64,000 nt of DNA from Simmondsia chinensis (lineage: Eukaryota > Streptophyta > Magnoliopsida > Caryophyllales > Simmondsiaceae): positions 30,048,638 through 30,112,637 of the forward strand of contig JAGTTD010000010.1 in the NCBI GenBank assembly GCA_018398585.1, written 5' to 3'. The stretch's first letter is position 1. Every line of letters starts with the position of its first letter. Positions 35,325 through 48,800 of the stretch are shown here, piece by piece. The position numbers were made by a program, and so were the translations under genes. The notes under the pieces were generated by a model. It saw only the letters and a list, made by a program, of their open reading frames with translations. It was not told the DNA's origin and made no database searches.

Positions 35325-36380
35325 TAACAATTTTAGGTGAGATAGCTTATGTTAAACCTTTTACAAGTCGCGAAAAACAAAGAACAAATTACATACACAA
35401 GATCACCAAATTAAGGTAGACACAACGATGAACACCAGAATTTTTACAAGGTTCTGACCCCAAAAAAGGATGGTCTTAGTCCTTGGCTCCTTATTTTTAG
35501 AGCGATTTCCACTATATAGGTGATTATTGCAAGTTACTGACAAATTACAAATGAATTACGGAAAATTACAAAGCAAGAGGTCAAATGCAGACTTAATCTT
35601 GGCTTTTAAGACATAAACCTAACAATCAAACCCTAAATCTTGGTGTTCAAAAAAAAAAGAACAAAAAAGCCTAAATCTTGAATGTCTTCCCACCAGTAGT
35701 AGTCAACCTCCATGGATCTTGACTCACGGGTTTCGAATCACCATGAAAGAGCTAAGAGAAGCATTTTAGAGTTAGGGTTTCAAAAAAGAACCAAGATAGA
35801 GTAATAAAACCAGAGAAAATTGGGACGAAATAATAGAAGCAAATGAAGCAACTGACTTCTAACCCTAATGTACTTAGCTTATAAACCCCCTACCCTTAAT
35901 CTACGTGCTAGCCTCATCTCCTCATTACAACCATACTTTAAATCTCGTCCAACAATCCAGATTGATCTAAAGAAACATGGATCCAATGTTTTAAGAACGC
36001 ACCGCCTTGTTTCATCGGGTGAGCCAGGGAAGACACAAGTCACAGAATCAACGGAAAGAAGGTACGGTTGGCTAGCATGGGTAGGGGCATGGGCAGTAAT
36101 TAGTACAAATGAGTAAGGGCATTCTTGACAATGGCAAAAACGTGCAAAACTTCAAATTCAAATTGGTTTAGCCCTTACTTTTGTACTTCATTACAACTTA
36201 TGACATTCATTTGACAAGATATTGAAACGCTGTGATTTAAGTTCAGTATTAACACAAAGTGATGCGTTTAATTGTTGAAATACACCTATTTATAGCTAAG
36301 TTTAGTTTTAGCTCTTTTGAATCCTAAATGTTAAATTTAGGCATGACATAGGCCTTATGAGTACCAATTAGGATCCAACA
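35325..36380 (-). repeat. 3' LTR of Copia E
   Basis: Diverged relative of the D LTRs. Shared landmarks include AGCTTATGTTAAAC near 35343, GGTCTTAGTCCTTGGCTCC near 35472 and the end ACCAATTAGGATCCAACA (36363-36380). It is more diverged than the D LTR pair. Confidence 0.65.
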
Positions 36381-36559
36381 ACTATATTAAAAGTAAAGAG
36401 GTAAAAAGGTAATTAGACGAAACCCTATTTTGTTTCCCTAACATGGAAAAATGCTCCCAAATATGAAAATACACTCTAAATCAAAATTCAAATTACTTCT
36501 AATAACTAGGCTAATAAAGACTAGGATAAATAAATTGACTCAAATAAAACTAACTAAAT

Positions 36560-37289
36560 AAATTATGGTCAGACTTCATAGACAGTTTGTGGCAAAGGGT
36601 ATCAAGGAAGAAGCAAGAAGAGCCTTGGTAAGACAATCCATCGGCGGTTGGAAAGCACCTATAGGTAGAACCTTGACACCCTCTTGATTTTTATCCCGAA
36701 CAAATAGAGATCAATCTTAACATACTTCTTATGTTCAAGAAATACAGAATTTTGGTAAGTAACAATTAGATTATAACAAAAGAGCAATTCAAGGCAATGC
36801 TAAGTGGTAGGATAATAAGATAGCTGACCTTTTAGCCAAATAGTCTCATAAATAATAGCGTCAATGCTTTGATATTCGGCTTTCAAAATGTGCTTTCATT
36901 TCTTAGTTTTTCAGAAACGTAGAAGACCTTAGAATAACACCAAAATTAGTGATTGACTGTTGGAATTAGAACAACTATACCAATAAATGTCAATGTAGAT
37001 GATAAGATGTAAATTAGAAGAAGTAAAACAAAGCAAGCCTTGGCTTGAGGAACCTTTATTGTATTTAAGAATGCCAAAAGCAGCCTAAAGATGAATTTTA
37101 TGGGGAGTCTTCACAACAAAATGGTTTGTTTATGGACTAAAAAAGAAATATTAGGATAGTTAAGGTATAGCATTTCCTATTGGGACTATGATAAAAAATG
37201 GGATTAGAAAAAGGTCACCATCATTCGACTGATGTGCTCGTGAGGATCCATAAGCACATAAACAATGTTGGCCCAAAGAAAGCCAATAG
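36560..37289 (-). pseudogene. Copia E RNase H remnant
   Basis: Minus-strand fragments resemble Copia RNase H in order: ILKYNKGSSSQGLL near 37080, SIDAIIYETIWLKG near 36860, and NSVFLEHKKYVKIDLYLF near 36730, where relatives have NPVFHERTKHIEIDCHF. Stops and frame changes throughout. It continues the RT remains found right of element D, with part of the linker missing. Confidence 0.55.
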
Positions 37290-38268
37290 TGTTGGTGCTA
37301 ATATATGAGTTAGCTTATGTTAAACTGTTACAAGTTACAAGAAGCAAGAAGAATCTAATACAGACATGAGATCTCAAAACTAAAGCAACAAAATAAAGAA
37401 CACAAGGATTTTTATGAGGTTCAAACCCTAAAAAGATGGCCCTAGTCCTCGGCTCCCTATTTTTAGAGAGATCTCCACTATATCATTAATTATTGCAACT
37501 TTACAGACCAAATACAACACAAGAACTAATATACAAACTCAATACGCAACTTCTAAGACAGAAGCCTCCAAATCTAACCCTAAATTAGCAACATCTTCTC
37601 ACCAGTAGCATGAAAAAGCTATGGATTTAGGCTCTCAAGCTTGGAATCGCCATGAAAATACTCAGAGAAGGAGTTAGGGTAAGGGTTTCACACACAAGGA
37701 GCTATAGAGGAAGGGAAAAGGAAGAGGGGAAAGGGGAGAAACACCAGAAAATGAAGTAAGTTCACTCAAAGCATTATACACCTCCATCCCCTCATCCATG
37801 TGCTGCCCTCAGAAGCCTGTTGATAAAACCAACACAAACGGCCCAGATCTTACAAAAGAAACCCAAATCCAATAGATGATAATGCACTGCCTTAAATTTG
37901 ATCAAGGCTAGATGGATGACCCACGTCACATTTCAATCAGAAAGTAGGAACAATAGAGTAGTGGGGGAAGGGGCAATGGCAGTAATTAGAACAAACGAGT
38001 AGGGTTAGAATGTTCAATTACCAAAAGAGCTTGAATTTCAAAATTAGAATAGTTTTTCCCCTAATATTGCATGTATTTACAACATTGCCACTCCATTACA
38101 CAAATTAACAAAACACAACATTTTGAGTTCCTTTTTTCTATAAGTGATGTGCTTTTTGGTATTGTTATAATCCTGTTATTTATCTAAACTCATTATAAGC
38201 TCATTTTTAGCTCTAAATATGTATTAAGGCATCGTATAGGATATATAGGTACCAATTAGGATACAACA
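37290..38268 (-). repeat. 3' LTR of Copia D
   Basis: On the plus strand it runs from TGTTGGTGCTAATATATGAG to AGGATACAACA. Aligns end to end with 43619-44601 with many substitutions. Confidence 0.8.
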
Positions 38269-40711
38269 ATCTCCACTCGTAATCATATGTAATATCCACT
38301 ATTTTTCTCTAATAATAAGGAGCATTTCTGCAAATCGTTTATCCCGAATTTCATTCTATTTGGATAAACTTTATAAACTTCTCCAAAGGAACTGATTTCG
38401 TACCCAAGTCTACCGGGTTCTCATCAGTATCGATTTTCAGAAACTCAACTTGGCTTGCCTCTAACTAGCTCATGATAAAATACCTCCCAATAGATAAGTG
38501 TTTGGTCCTATCATGGTATATTGGGTTTCTGAATAGTGCAAGGGCAGACTGACTATCATAATAAATCTTTGGTGGTCCTATGTTTAGGTTGATCTTAGGC
38601 AGTAAACCTCTAAGCCAAATCCCCTCCTTAATAGCATTGCATACAGCTATAAATTCTAATTTAGTGGTTGAAAGTGCAGTTAAAGACTGTAATTTTGACC
38701 TCCAACTAATGGCTCCACCAGTTACAGTAAATATATAGGCTGAAGTTGACCTTCTCCTATCTAAGTCACCAGCAAAGTCTGCATTTACATAGTTTACAAG
38801 TTTTAGGTCACTTTGGTCCCTACCAAAAGTTAGGCCTAAATCTAAGGTTCCCTTTACATATCTTACCAACCATTTAACCCCATCCCAGTGAACTTTGCCT
38901 AGATTGGCCATAAACCTAGATAATAAACTCATAGAGTATGCTAGGTCTTGTTTAGTACAAGTCATTGCATACATCAATTACCCAATTGAATTAGCATAAA
39001 GAATAATAGACATTCTAAGTATTTCCTATTATGTTTCTGGTCATTGTGTTGCTGAAAACTTATACTGTGATGCCATGTGCAGTTTTACAACTTTTGAATC
39101 AAATATGTTAAATCATTTTAACACTTCGATAAGATAATGGTTCTGTGAAGATGGACTATTTTTAAGGTTCTGTTCCTTATTATGTCCTTTCGCAAGATCC
39201 TCTTAGCCTCTCCAAAGTCTTTTATGTCAAAAGAGCTATTTAACCTCATTTTGAAGTCTAAGATTTATTTCTTAGACCTCTTTGCTAAGAGCATATCATA
39301 AACATAGATTAGTATATAACATCATCATAATCAACATATTTGAAATAGAACATGTATCATGAATTGATCTAGTAGAACCATTATCAAGCATAAATGCATT
39401 AAATTGCCTGTACAATTGTCTTGGCGACTGTCTTACGCCATATAATGACTTTTTCAGCAAACAAACAGAATCAACAAAGTTAGGTTCCACAAACCCTTCA
39501 TGTTGAGCCATGAAGATCTCTTCCTCCCGCTAACCATGCTAGAAAACTATAGTTACATCCATTTGCTCAACATGCATATCATACTTGGCAGTTAAGTACA
39601 TCAACAAACGAATGGTTGTATGTTTCACAACAAGGAAAAAGTTCTTAGTGTAGTCTGCCCCCTTTTTTCGGTGAAACCCTTAACCACTAATCTGGCCTTA
39701 TACCTAGGCTTTCCTTTAGGGATTTCAAGCCTTTGACCTTAAAGACCCACTTAGAACCTATTAACTTTATAGCTTTTGGCCTAGAACTAAACTCTAAGTC
39801 TAATTCTTTCTTAAGCTTTCCATCTTTGTAGCCAAGGCATTCAGCCATTCTGCTGAATGTCTATTGCTAATGGCTTCACTATAAATCATTGGTTCGGACT
39901 CTACATACTCTATAGCAATATTTAGGGCATAAGCTATACAAATTGCATAACCAAACCTATGTGGGTCCCTAATCTCCCTGCCGACCCTATCTGTAGCCAA
40001 CTGATAGTTTTTTAGGTTTTATAATGCCTCTGTTTGGTTCGGGTTGGTCCTACCATGTCTGTTTTGTACATTTTTAGGTCTCTTTTGATCTAAGTTAGTG
40101 TCATTTTGGTCATTTTCATCTAGGTTTCCGTTGTTTCAATCCTAAGGTTGATTGCGTTAGGTGGGTTAGCCTCAAACTCATACAAATCAGGGTCAAAGGT
40201 CCTAACAGTTATTGGACTATTACTTAATTGTTCTTTTAAGTAAGGCATTTGATCTTAATTAAAGGAGACATCCCTACTAACAATAGTTATAGTCTTGTTT
40301 CCATCTTTGATTTCTAATCTATAGCACTTAACCCCTAAGGGAAAACCTAAGAAAATGCCTTTAACAACCCTAGGTTCCAGTTTTCCCTCATTTAGGTGTG
40401 TAAAGGCCGAACAACCAAGAATGCATAAATTATCATAGTTTACAAGTTTTCCAGTCCACGGATGCTTTAAAGCAAGATCTAGAGATCTGTTTATTAAGTA
40501 GGCTACTATATTTACAGCTTCACTCTAAAACTGTTTGTTCAAACCAAATGAAAATAGCATGCATCTCATACGATTAAGTAAACTTCTATTCATCCTTTCA
40601 ACCACACCATTCTATTGGGGGATTTTCATAATTGTGTTGTACCTTTTAATACTATGTTCATTAAATAATGCATCAAATTCTAGGCCATTGTCTATTCTAA
40701 GCACCACAGGG

Positions 40712-41955
40712 CCTATTTCATAGTAGAAAATAATTTTTCTTTCCATCTCCATTTTTCTTTTCATCTCCGGTTATCTTTTTCCAGTTTTGCAACATAGAAA
40801 ACTGGAAAATGCGTTCAAGTAATCCCTATTTTTCAATTTTTTAAAAATTGAGAATGATAAAAAAATAATGTACAGTAGGATATAGGACCGAACCTTTTTC
40901 ACCTTAACATGGGGGGTAAGTCAGCCGAGGTCAGCCAAGAGCCCCCTTGTTCAAACTCGAGCTTGATAAGGCTTATTGAGCTCAAGTTTGAGTCGAGCTC
41001 TTATTGAGCTTTTCCAATCCTTGTTTGAGCTTAATTCGATAAGATTTTAGTGTGCTCAATACTTGCCTTAGCTCGGCTCAGCTCATTAGGCTTATTGATT
41101 GAGCCGAGCTTGTTATCGAGCAGAGTTAAGCTATTATCGAGCCCGATCGAGCTTAAAAACCGAGCGGAGCTTGTTATCGAGTCGAGCTCGCTACCAATGC
41201 TTTTCAAGTTACTATCAAACTATTATCAAACCATTTTCTAGCCAATATCAAATATTAACAAACTCTTACTGAGCCCTTAATGTGCCCCTCAGTGAGCTCT
41301 TATCAAATTGTTCGTGAATATTAACAAATAGAGCACCCGGCTTAACAAGTCTGCTCGAACTTGGCTCAATAAGCTATCGAGCCCTTATGATGAGCATGAA
41401 CGAGCTCTAATCGATTTCGAACACAACTAGTTCATCGAACGTTCGATTCGTTTATACCCTTACCTTAGCGGATAGTTCGGTATCACTTCAAAAAAAGGAA
41501 CCTAGCCTTAAGTACCCCTAAAGCCACTCTATTACATTTTGTAAATATGAGTGTCCATAATTAAATAACTCGCATGATCCTCTTATTTATCCTCTGCCTT
41601 GTAAATTATTTATTGCTTTTAAAATTGGAAACTTAGCCTTAAGTACTTCAAAGTTATTTACATAAAAGGAGGAAAAGATAGGGGTATATAGAAAAATATA
41701 TTAAAGTAGGTGAGTAGTGTGAAAATGGAAAAAGGGGGTGGGCAAAAATTGGAAAACAAAGTCCCTATTTTGTGAAGAAATTTTGAAAAATTGTTGAAAA
41801 CTATTTTACAAATTTGTGAAAGAATATGCAAAACTGGAAGGCTGTTTTCCAATTTCTCCAATTAGAGAACGGACTATTGAACACTTTTTCCAGTTTTTCA
41901 GTTTTTCAAGAAAATTTTCGTGAAAAATTGGAAAATTTTCTGTTATCGAACAAGC
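40712..41955. repeat. Inserted repeat rich in GAGCTCG-type motifs
   Basis: About 1.24 kb without coding interrupts the integrase of D. The middle (40950-41440) is crowded with GAGCTC, CGAGCT and TTATCGAG words. The left side holds a 12-bp inverted repeat, TTTTCCAGTTTT (40777-40788) and AAAACTGGAAAA (40798-40809). The right side has related CCAGTTTTTCAG words. It is probably a non-autonomous DNA element; the ends are not clean. A diverged relative lies in intron 2 (51700-51900). Confidence 0.55.
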
Positions 41956-43602
41956 CCTTAATCTTTCTACCTGTTTAGTTCTTAGTTAAAGTCTTCCGAT
42001 TAACAGAGGTTTCACATGCATCATTCTTATTTTCATCAAGAAAACCCATACTGTACTTGAGAAATCATCCACTACAAATAAAAAATAGTATGCTCCACCC
42101 ATTGTGGGTACCCTAGAGTGTCCCCACATATCATAATATATATAATCAACAATGCCTTCAGTATTATGTGAACCAATGCTAAATGCAAGCCTATGATACT
42201 TCCCAAAAATGCAATAATCAGAAAAATCAAATTTAGACACAAAATCTAACCCGAAAACACCTTGTTTATTCAACTCTAATAGTCCCCTTTCTAATATGCG
42301 TCCAAGCCTCGATGCCATATGTTAGTGGTATCTTTAATGTCTTTCTTGGCAATGTTCCCTTCATAAGACACTATCTCCCCCTTCATGACATATAAACCAT
42401 TCTTAACCACCCCCTTGAGGACAACTAGGGCTCCTCTCAAGATTTTGATCTCTCCATTACATGCCTTTAGGGTAAACCAACTTAGATCAAGTTGTCCTAA
42501 CGATATAAGATTTCTTATTAGTTCTTGGACATGCCTAACACCCTTTAAGACAAAGTTAGTACCATCAGTTAACCTGACCCTGACTGAACCATACCCACTA
42601 CCTTACAAGCATAGTTATTCCCCAACTTAACCTTCCCCATTAATAGTCTTATATTCAACAAAGTAAGATCTATAAGAAGTCATGTAAAAGCTACATCTAG
42701 AGTCTAACATCCATTCATGCGTTGTAATGTTAGAAGATGCAATAAGAACTTCACCATGTTCATAATCTTCAGATGTAGTGTTATTAGCAGAAGTTTGGTT
42801 CTTGGTTTTATCAGGATAGTTGTGCTCAATATGACCCATTTTACCACACTAATAACATTTTATGTTTGACAGGTCTTTCCTACCTCTAGACTGTGATCTA
42901 TTTTTACTTTTTTTTCCCCCTCTTTTCTTGCTGTTTTGGTTATCTCTAGTTTTAGTCCTGCCTCTAGCTATTAGTCCTTCCCCATTATTATTGTTACTTC
43001 TAGAGTATTTACCATCCGTTTTAAGTTCTATGATTTCGGACCTTAGAGCATCTTCAACTTTACTTAGTGATATGGTCTTTCTTCCATACATAAGGTTGTC
43101 CTTTAATGATCTCAAGAATTTAGGTAAAGAATCTGAAAGAATGATTGCCTAAACTTCATTAAGTACTTCGAATTTTAGGCTAGTTAGATCATAAAACCCT
43201 ATGAAAGTCATCAAGGTTATTCTCTCAGAGTTTATTTTCATCCATTTTAAATGTACAGAATCATTCCATTTATAATACTCTATTAGCTAATGATTTTATG
43301 GCATAAAGTTCTTCTAACTTTGCCCACACAACAGCACAACTAGTTTCACCACGAACTTTAGAAAGAACAGAGTTATGTAAACAGAGTAAGAGGTCACAAT
43401 ACTCTATTGTCATGATGTTTACCTTCTTCATGTCGATTAGCCCCACCAACTTGTCCTTTTCTGGTAGGAGTGCTGAACTAGCCCCGAGCGACATCAACAA
43501 TGCTCTAACTTTGACTTTCCACAACTCAAAGTCACTCCTTCCGTTAAACTTTTCTATGTCGTGTTTAGCGGAAGCCATTGCACGGATCTTTAACATAAAC
43601 AA

Positions 43603-43617
43603 TGCCTCTGATACCAT
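43603..43617 (-). promoter_or_regulatory. Primer-binding site of Copia D (iMet type)
   Basis: The minus strand reads ATGGTATCAGAGGC directly after the LTR end (ACA). It is one base from the usual complement. Confidence 0.75.
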
Positions 43618-43618
43618 G

Positions 43619-44601
43619 TGTTTGTCCTAATATGCGAGTTAGCTTATGTTAAACTGTTAAAGTTGCGAAAAGCAAAAAGAATAGAATACAGATAGGAGAT
43701 CTCAAACCTAAAGCAACGAAACAAAGAACACTAGGATTTTTACGAGGTTCAGACCCTAAAAAGATGGTCATAGTCCTTAGCTCCCTATTTTTCAGAGAGA
43801 TCACCACTATATCGTTAATTATTATAACTTTACATACCAAATACAACACAAGAACTCATATACAGACTCAATACACGGTTTCTATGATAGAAACTTACAA
43901 ATCTAACCCTAAATCAGCAATGCCTTGTCACCAGTAGTATGAAACCGCCATGGATTTAGGGTCTCAATCTCGGAACTACCATGGAAATGCTCAGAGAAGG
44001 AGTTAGGGTCAGGAATTCATACACAGAAGAGATGTGGAGGAAGGGAAAAGGGGAGAAATGCTAAAGAATGAAGCAAGTTCACTCAAACCCTAATTTCAAA
44101 GCCTTATATACCTCCACCCCCTCATCAGTGTGCTGCCCCCAGAAACCAACCACAGCTGTTCATAAAACCAACACGGATGGCCTAAATCTTAGAAAAGAAA
44201 CACAAATTTGACGGATGATAATGCACCGCCTTAAATCAGATCAAGGTTGTATGGATGACACACGTCAAATTTCAAACGGAAAGTAGGTATATATAGCAGG
44301 GCAGCGGGGGTAGTGGCATGGGCAGTAAATAGTACAAACGGGCAAGGGTAGTATGGTCAATGACCTAACGAGCCTGAATTTCAAAATCAGAATAGTTTTG
44401 CCCCTAATATTGCATATATTAACAACATTGCCACTCCATTACACATATTAATGTAACACAGCATTTTTTGTTCCTTTTTAATACTAAGTGATGAGTTTTT
44501 GGTATGGTAATAATATACTATCATTTATCTATGCTCATATTTAACCCCTAATCTATATTAAGGAGTGGCATAGATATATGGGTACCAATTAGGATACAAC
44601 A
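43619..44601 (-). repeat. 5' LTR of Copia D
   Basis: On the plus strand it runs from TGTTTGTCCTAATATGCGAG to AGGATACAACA. Pairs with 37290-38268. Confidence 0.8.
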
Positions 44602-45200
44602 CATATGATTCTAGAAGAGAATAAGCACTGCGACAACCATAAGCTCTAAGAAGTTTCGTGAGGGACCAACATCATTTTGGTGAAATCAGTTATTTAGGGT
44701 AACTTTGAGAGAATTGGCTGCATTATGGTTGTTTCTATAACCTATAATATCATCAAAATAGGCTAGAAGATGGACAAAAGAAGTAGAGTAAGCAAGTTGT
44801 AACATATCATGCTGAATAATACCCATTTGAAGTAGTGCATGATAGAGTTTGGAAGACCGTAAGGACTTTTTTGCCACTTGCAAACCAGTGAACCTTGTGC
44901 TCCCTCTACCCAAACCCTAGGAGCAACATCATATACAACCTTTCATGTAAATCACTACATAGCCATTTGAGGAAATTTGTCTGGGTAAAACCTTTAGCCA
45001 GCACAACCTTTATATTTCTCAACAAAACCCATGAGAAAGTTCTTTAATTTTGTCCACCAACTTGTACCCAATATGTCTTTTATTCAAAAGGGGGGAAACA
45101 AGGAACTATATCTTATTACGAATAGGAGCTTTGAAGTTGATTTGCATTGCTTGGCCCCAAGAAGAAGGATGAACGACCTCATTGCAAGTGGTACGCTTCA
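44602..45200 (-). pseudogene. Copia E reverse-transcriptase remnant
   Basis: Minus-strand reading from the right gives WGQAMQINFKAPIRNKI and NKRHIGYKLVDKIK, matching the RVT_2 start (W-AM--E--AL--N-TW, then IGCKWVYKIK). It continues with LLQMGIIQHDM, a LAYFDDII box in place of LVYVDDII, and SRNFLELMV. One of the two box aspartates follows F rather than V. The rest of the gene continues left of element D. Confidence 0.6.
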
Positions 45201-45212
45201 TTTCAGATGAAA

Positions 45213-45246
45213 CAAAACAAAACAAAACAAAAAAAAAAAAAAAAAA
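45213..45246 (+). repeat. A-rich tract
   Basis: AAACAAAACAAAACAAAA followed by about 18 A. It could be a retroposon tail or microsatellite growth in the E remnant. No element body was recognised upstream. Confidence 0.8.
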
Positions 45247-45711
45247 GATAAGGTAGTGATATTCAAGTAGGAGATACTAATGATTTTTTCTACATTGGTA
45301 AAGTCGTTGGGGGAGGGCCGCCAGCGTTCTCTTCCATTAGGATGTGTCTAGAGGGGACATAAAGAGTACTATAAGATGTAAGAGATGAAGACTCAGTGTG
45401 TACCTGGAATAGTCAAACTTGCAAATGCGAACTGAAATTTGAAGTAGAAGGGGAAGAGATACTATGTGCAACCCAAAGAGAGGTTAGGTAAACCAAGACA
45501 TGATAGCATTGTTCGATTGCCATTTGTGAAACATGGGAAGTCCGCATGCTATCTTTGATGGCAAAAGCTTCAATGACCTAGTTGGCTAGGTTGTTGCCAA
45601 TGTTCAGTCTTGAAGAAACCTATCCCTATGACTTTCATTTAGTCTAGAACCTTGGTGGAAAACTATGAAGCTTAAACAATTTTCAACCATACATTTGGTA
45701 TTTCCACAGTG
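45247..45711. other. Unassigned sequence between Copia E and Copia F
   Basis: No clear coding or terminal repeats. It may be diverged integrase-RT spacer of E. Confidence 0.3.
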
Positions 45712-45875
45712 GCTACTACACAAGTAAAGGAAAAGTATAATGTGATACAATTGTGTTCATATATAGGTAAGCTAGAAAGACTAATTTATATGAGATCATG
45801 AATATTCTATGTGATTCATGTTATACCTTAATACCCTCTTATATAATATCATGAAATATTCTCTAATAGGCGTCC
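45712..45875 (-). repeat. 3' LTR of Copia F
   Basis: Shares AAGGAAAAGT, TATATAGG, CTAGAAAGAC and GAGATCAT in register with 50529-50697. End points are approximate. Confidence 0.6.
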
Positions 45876-45879
45876 CCAG

Positions 45880-48800
45880 TGGGGTGGTGTCACATGAAGA
45901 TTAGATTTATAGAGTAGAAATCTGTCAGCAGATAGTTCTTTCATGAATATTTCATCAAGTTGCTTTGTGGTGAGTGTATATCAAACATGGACATGACCTT
46001 TCTTTACTTTTTCCAAAACAAAGTGGAATTCGACATCTATGTGCTTGCTTCGATAATTGGAGATAGAGTATGGTGCAACGTAGGATGCAGAGACATTGTC
46101 ACAATAGACGATGATTGGATTGGGGTGGTAGAGGCCTAGGTCATGCATCAAGTATCAGATCCAACTCCATTCACGTTCAGCAACGGCTTGGGCGACGGCT
46201 TGGGAACTTCTCTATATTTAGAATTGGAGGTGGATTTTGCAACCGTTGATTGTTTCTTGGCAAGCACCCCAGTCAGCATTGGCAAAGGCAATTACAGCTG
46301 CAAGCGATCTCAAGAGGATTGAGAGACCATGGTTGGGCGTGCTTTTGAGGTACCAAAGGATCCCTTTCACAACCTGCCAATAGTTAGTTCGGGAAATATG
46401 CTTAAACTGAGAAACCAGGTTAACCACATAACCAAGTCGTGCTGCATCATGGTGAGATACTGGAGGGCACCTACAGCACTTTTATATTTAGTGGGATCTA
46501 TAAGAAGTTCTCCTACACCTAAGGATAGTTGTGCTCGAGCAGACAGGAGGGTCTTCACCGGTTTGGAATCATGTAGTTTATGTTTGGTGAGAACATCAAT
46601 GATGTACTTTTATTGTGAAAGAAAAAGACCCGAAGAGTCACGCTTAGCCTCAATACTAAGAAATTAATGTAGTGGGCTAAGGTCTTTCATGGCGAATTGT
46701 ATTGAGAGGAAGTTGGTGCAATTGTTTTATTGGGTATGGTATGTGCCTATGAGGATAATATCATCTTCATATAGTAAAAGACACATGAGGTGGCTATGGG
46801 GGTGCTGGATAAACAGAGTAAGGTGCGCGACAGCATATGAAGTCCAAAGTAATGAGAACTGAGCTACAACAATGGAACCATGCTTGTGGTACTCGTTTTA
46901 GTCCATATAATGCCTTCCATAAGTTACAAAAATCTATGTAAACTTCATCTTGTAAATAACCGGGTAGGAAAGTATTTTCAACACCGAGTTGGCGGATGGG
47001 CTAGTTGTGGAGGAATTTCCGTGTAGTCAATATCCTCATGTTGATCAAAACCTTGGGCTACAAGGCATGCTTTGGAGCATGCGACAAACTCGTTTGCTTT
47101 ATACTTCAGTTCAAATTTCCAAGTGCTTCCGACTAGATTTTTACTAGAGTCATAGGGGTCTAGGTACCAAGTTTGGTTTTAAATGAGGGCATTAAACTCT
47201 TCATTCATGGCGTCTTGCCACTAAGGGTTTTTCACTACTTGAAGTAACATGTGGGCTCTTGAATGACTGTGATTAAGGATAGGGATAGGAGGCATCAGGG
47301 TTTTTGGGTACCCTCCTTAACTTGTGTTTGCATATGATGGACATTGACTAATGGTCGAGTGGAGTTCTACTTATCAATGTCAAAGTGGGGTTTGGGTGAC
47401 CCGCTGTCATAGTCACCACAATTGGGTGCCCTTAGTGTCGGGGAGCTATTGACAGTGGTTGGGAGCTACCAGGTTGGGCCGTTGGCGCAGCAAGCACCGG
47501 GGATTCTTAGAGGTTGGTGTCAGGGGACTTGGGCATGGTGTCGCACAGTTGTTGGAGGCCGAGTTGGGGTTTAGGCTGAGTAGGGGATCATTGATGAGCG
47601 GCAGTGCCGGGCTTTCAACACCCATGTTTTGGGTAAGGTGAAGAGCGGTGGACTGGTGGCAGTGACCAGTCCGGCGGTGTCGTGGGTGAGGGGAAGGGCT
47701 GAGGTTCTGGTGTATCTCACCAGGTTGGTCATGTATTGGGGATTGGGTGTGAGAAGGGGGGCTGACACATTGATGAAGGCTTGTGTGTACAAGGATTATG
47801 CTGTGAGTTTGGTGCAAGGGAACCTAGACCCATAAAATTGGACATGTCTACTAATCTAAGCATCGATACCCCTATAATGTGCGGCATAACTAAGAAATGC
47901 ACATGGTTTGGACCGAGGGGCAGGGAGTGAGGTTTAGGTTACACGCATCCCAAAAGAAGTGAAAACTGTTGTAGTCATATATTTTCCCAAACAGGTTTTC
48001 AAAAGGGGAGATATTTAAATCGGGGTAGAGAGTCAATTGGTGGTAAAACAGGTAATACAAAAAGCGTCATTCTAGAGTTTGTAAGGAATTGGAGATTGAA
48101 TTAAATGCGTCTGTGTCATTTCAAATACACGTTGATAAGCAAAAATAAATACTGTATTCCAGACACAAAAAATTCATGCCTCGAATTGGCCTCCACTATT
48201 GCTTTGGAAAATATTTATTTTTATGCTAAATTGATTGTCTACTAAGCTTTTGGACATTGTGAAAATTTTGAAAATTTATTAATTATACTGCATCGGGTAA
48301 AGTCAGGTAAATAGGAAGAAATCATCAATAAATAAAACATAATATTTGTGGATATAAGTGAGAAAATAGAAGATTGCCATACATCAGAGTGTATGAGTTG
48401 TAATGGAGTAGTAGAGGTATGTAACACTTGTTCAAAATGTTAATCAATGCGATTCTCCAAAACAACATGATTGAGAAGTGTTCAAAAATTTAACACGACA
48501 AATTAAATGTCTCTTACATAAAGTACCTTGAACATTACTACTTAGATGTCACAATTGGTGGTGCCATACTTCTCCAGATCTAACTTGGGCGATGTGAGAC
48601 TACTGAGTGGGTTGAAAAGTAATAGAGTGGACCATTACTAAGCACTCCAAGAAGCAGCATCCCCATAGCTTTGTCCTTGACAAAAAAAGATTAGAGTCAA
48701 ATTCAGAGGTACAGTTATATATTATCCTAACACAATTGCTTAATGGCTAAAAGTTTGTAAGTTTGGAAACAAGCATGACATTAAGCAGTGTAAGTGGTCG

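Larger units (their letters stand above)
38465..43617 (-). pseudogene. Copia D gag-pol polyprotein, disabled
   Basis: Order from the right. Gag 43617-42850. Zinc knuckle near 42860-42810, with a stop inside (CY-stop-CGKMGH) and Y in place of the last C. Protease near 42740 (WMLDSRCSFYMTS; D kept, G lost). Integrase 42318-41986 (DYIYYDMWGHSR, DDFSSTVWVF), then after the inserted segment 40700-40200 (RIDNGLEF, ILGCSAF, KGIFLGFPLGVKCYRL). RT 40000-38980 (LLKKSLYGVRQSPRQLY). RNase H 38977-38465 (NADFAGDLDRRRSTSAY, DSQSALALFRNPIYHDRTKH). Many stops and frameshifts. RNase H is the best preserved part (170 codons open). Confidence 0.85.
37290..44601 (-). mobile_element. Copia element D (about 7.3 kb)
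   Basis: Minus-strand Copia with two LTRs of similar length (37290-38268, 979 bp; 43619-44601, 983 bp), iMet primer-binding site, gag, protease, integrase, RT and RNase H. It lies inside the pol gene of E. A 1.24-kb foreign segment (about 40712-41955) interrupts its integrase. No matching target-site duplication is visible (AATAG left, CATAT right). The Gag type (KFNGRSDFELWKVKVRALL) suggests a Tork-like Copia, by inference. Confidence 0.8.
35325..45246 (-). mobile_element. Copia element E, older, split by Copia D
   Basis: Minus-strand Copia remnants lie on both sides of element D. On the left is a 3' LTR (about 35325-36380) with RNase H remains (36560-37289). On the right are reverse-transcriptase remains (44602 to about 45200). 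The LTR of E is related to the LTRs of D, so both belong to one family. Integrase, gag and the 5' LTR of E are not seen. The right limit is an estimate at an A-rich tract (45213-45246). Confidence 0.6.

Noticed and set aside
37285..44606. 5-bp target duplication for Copia D
   Set aside because: AATAG on the left and CATAT on the right do not match.
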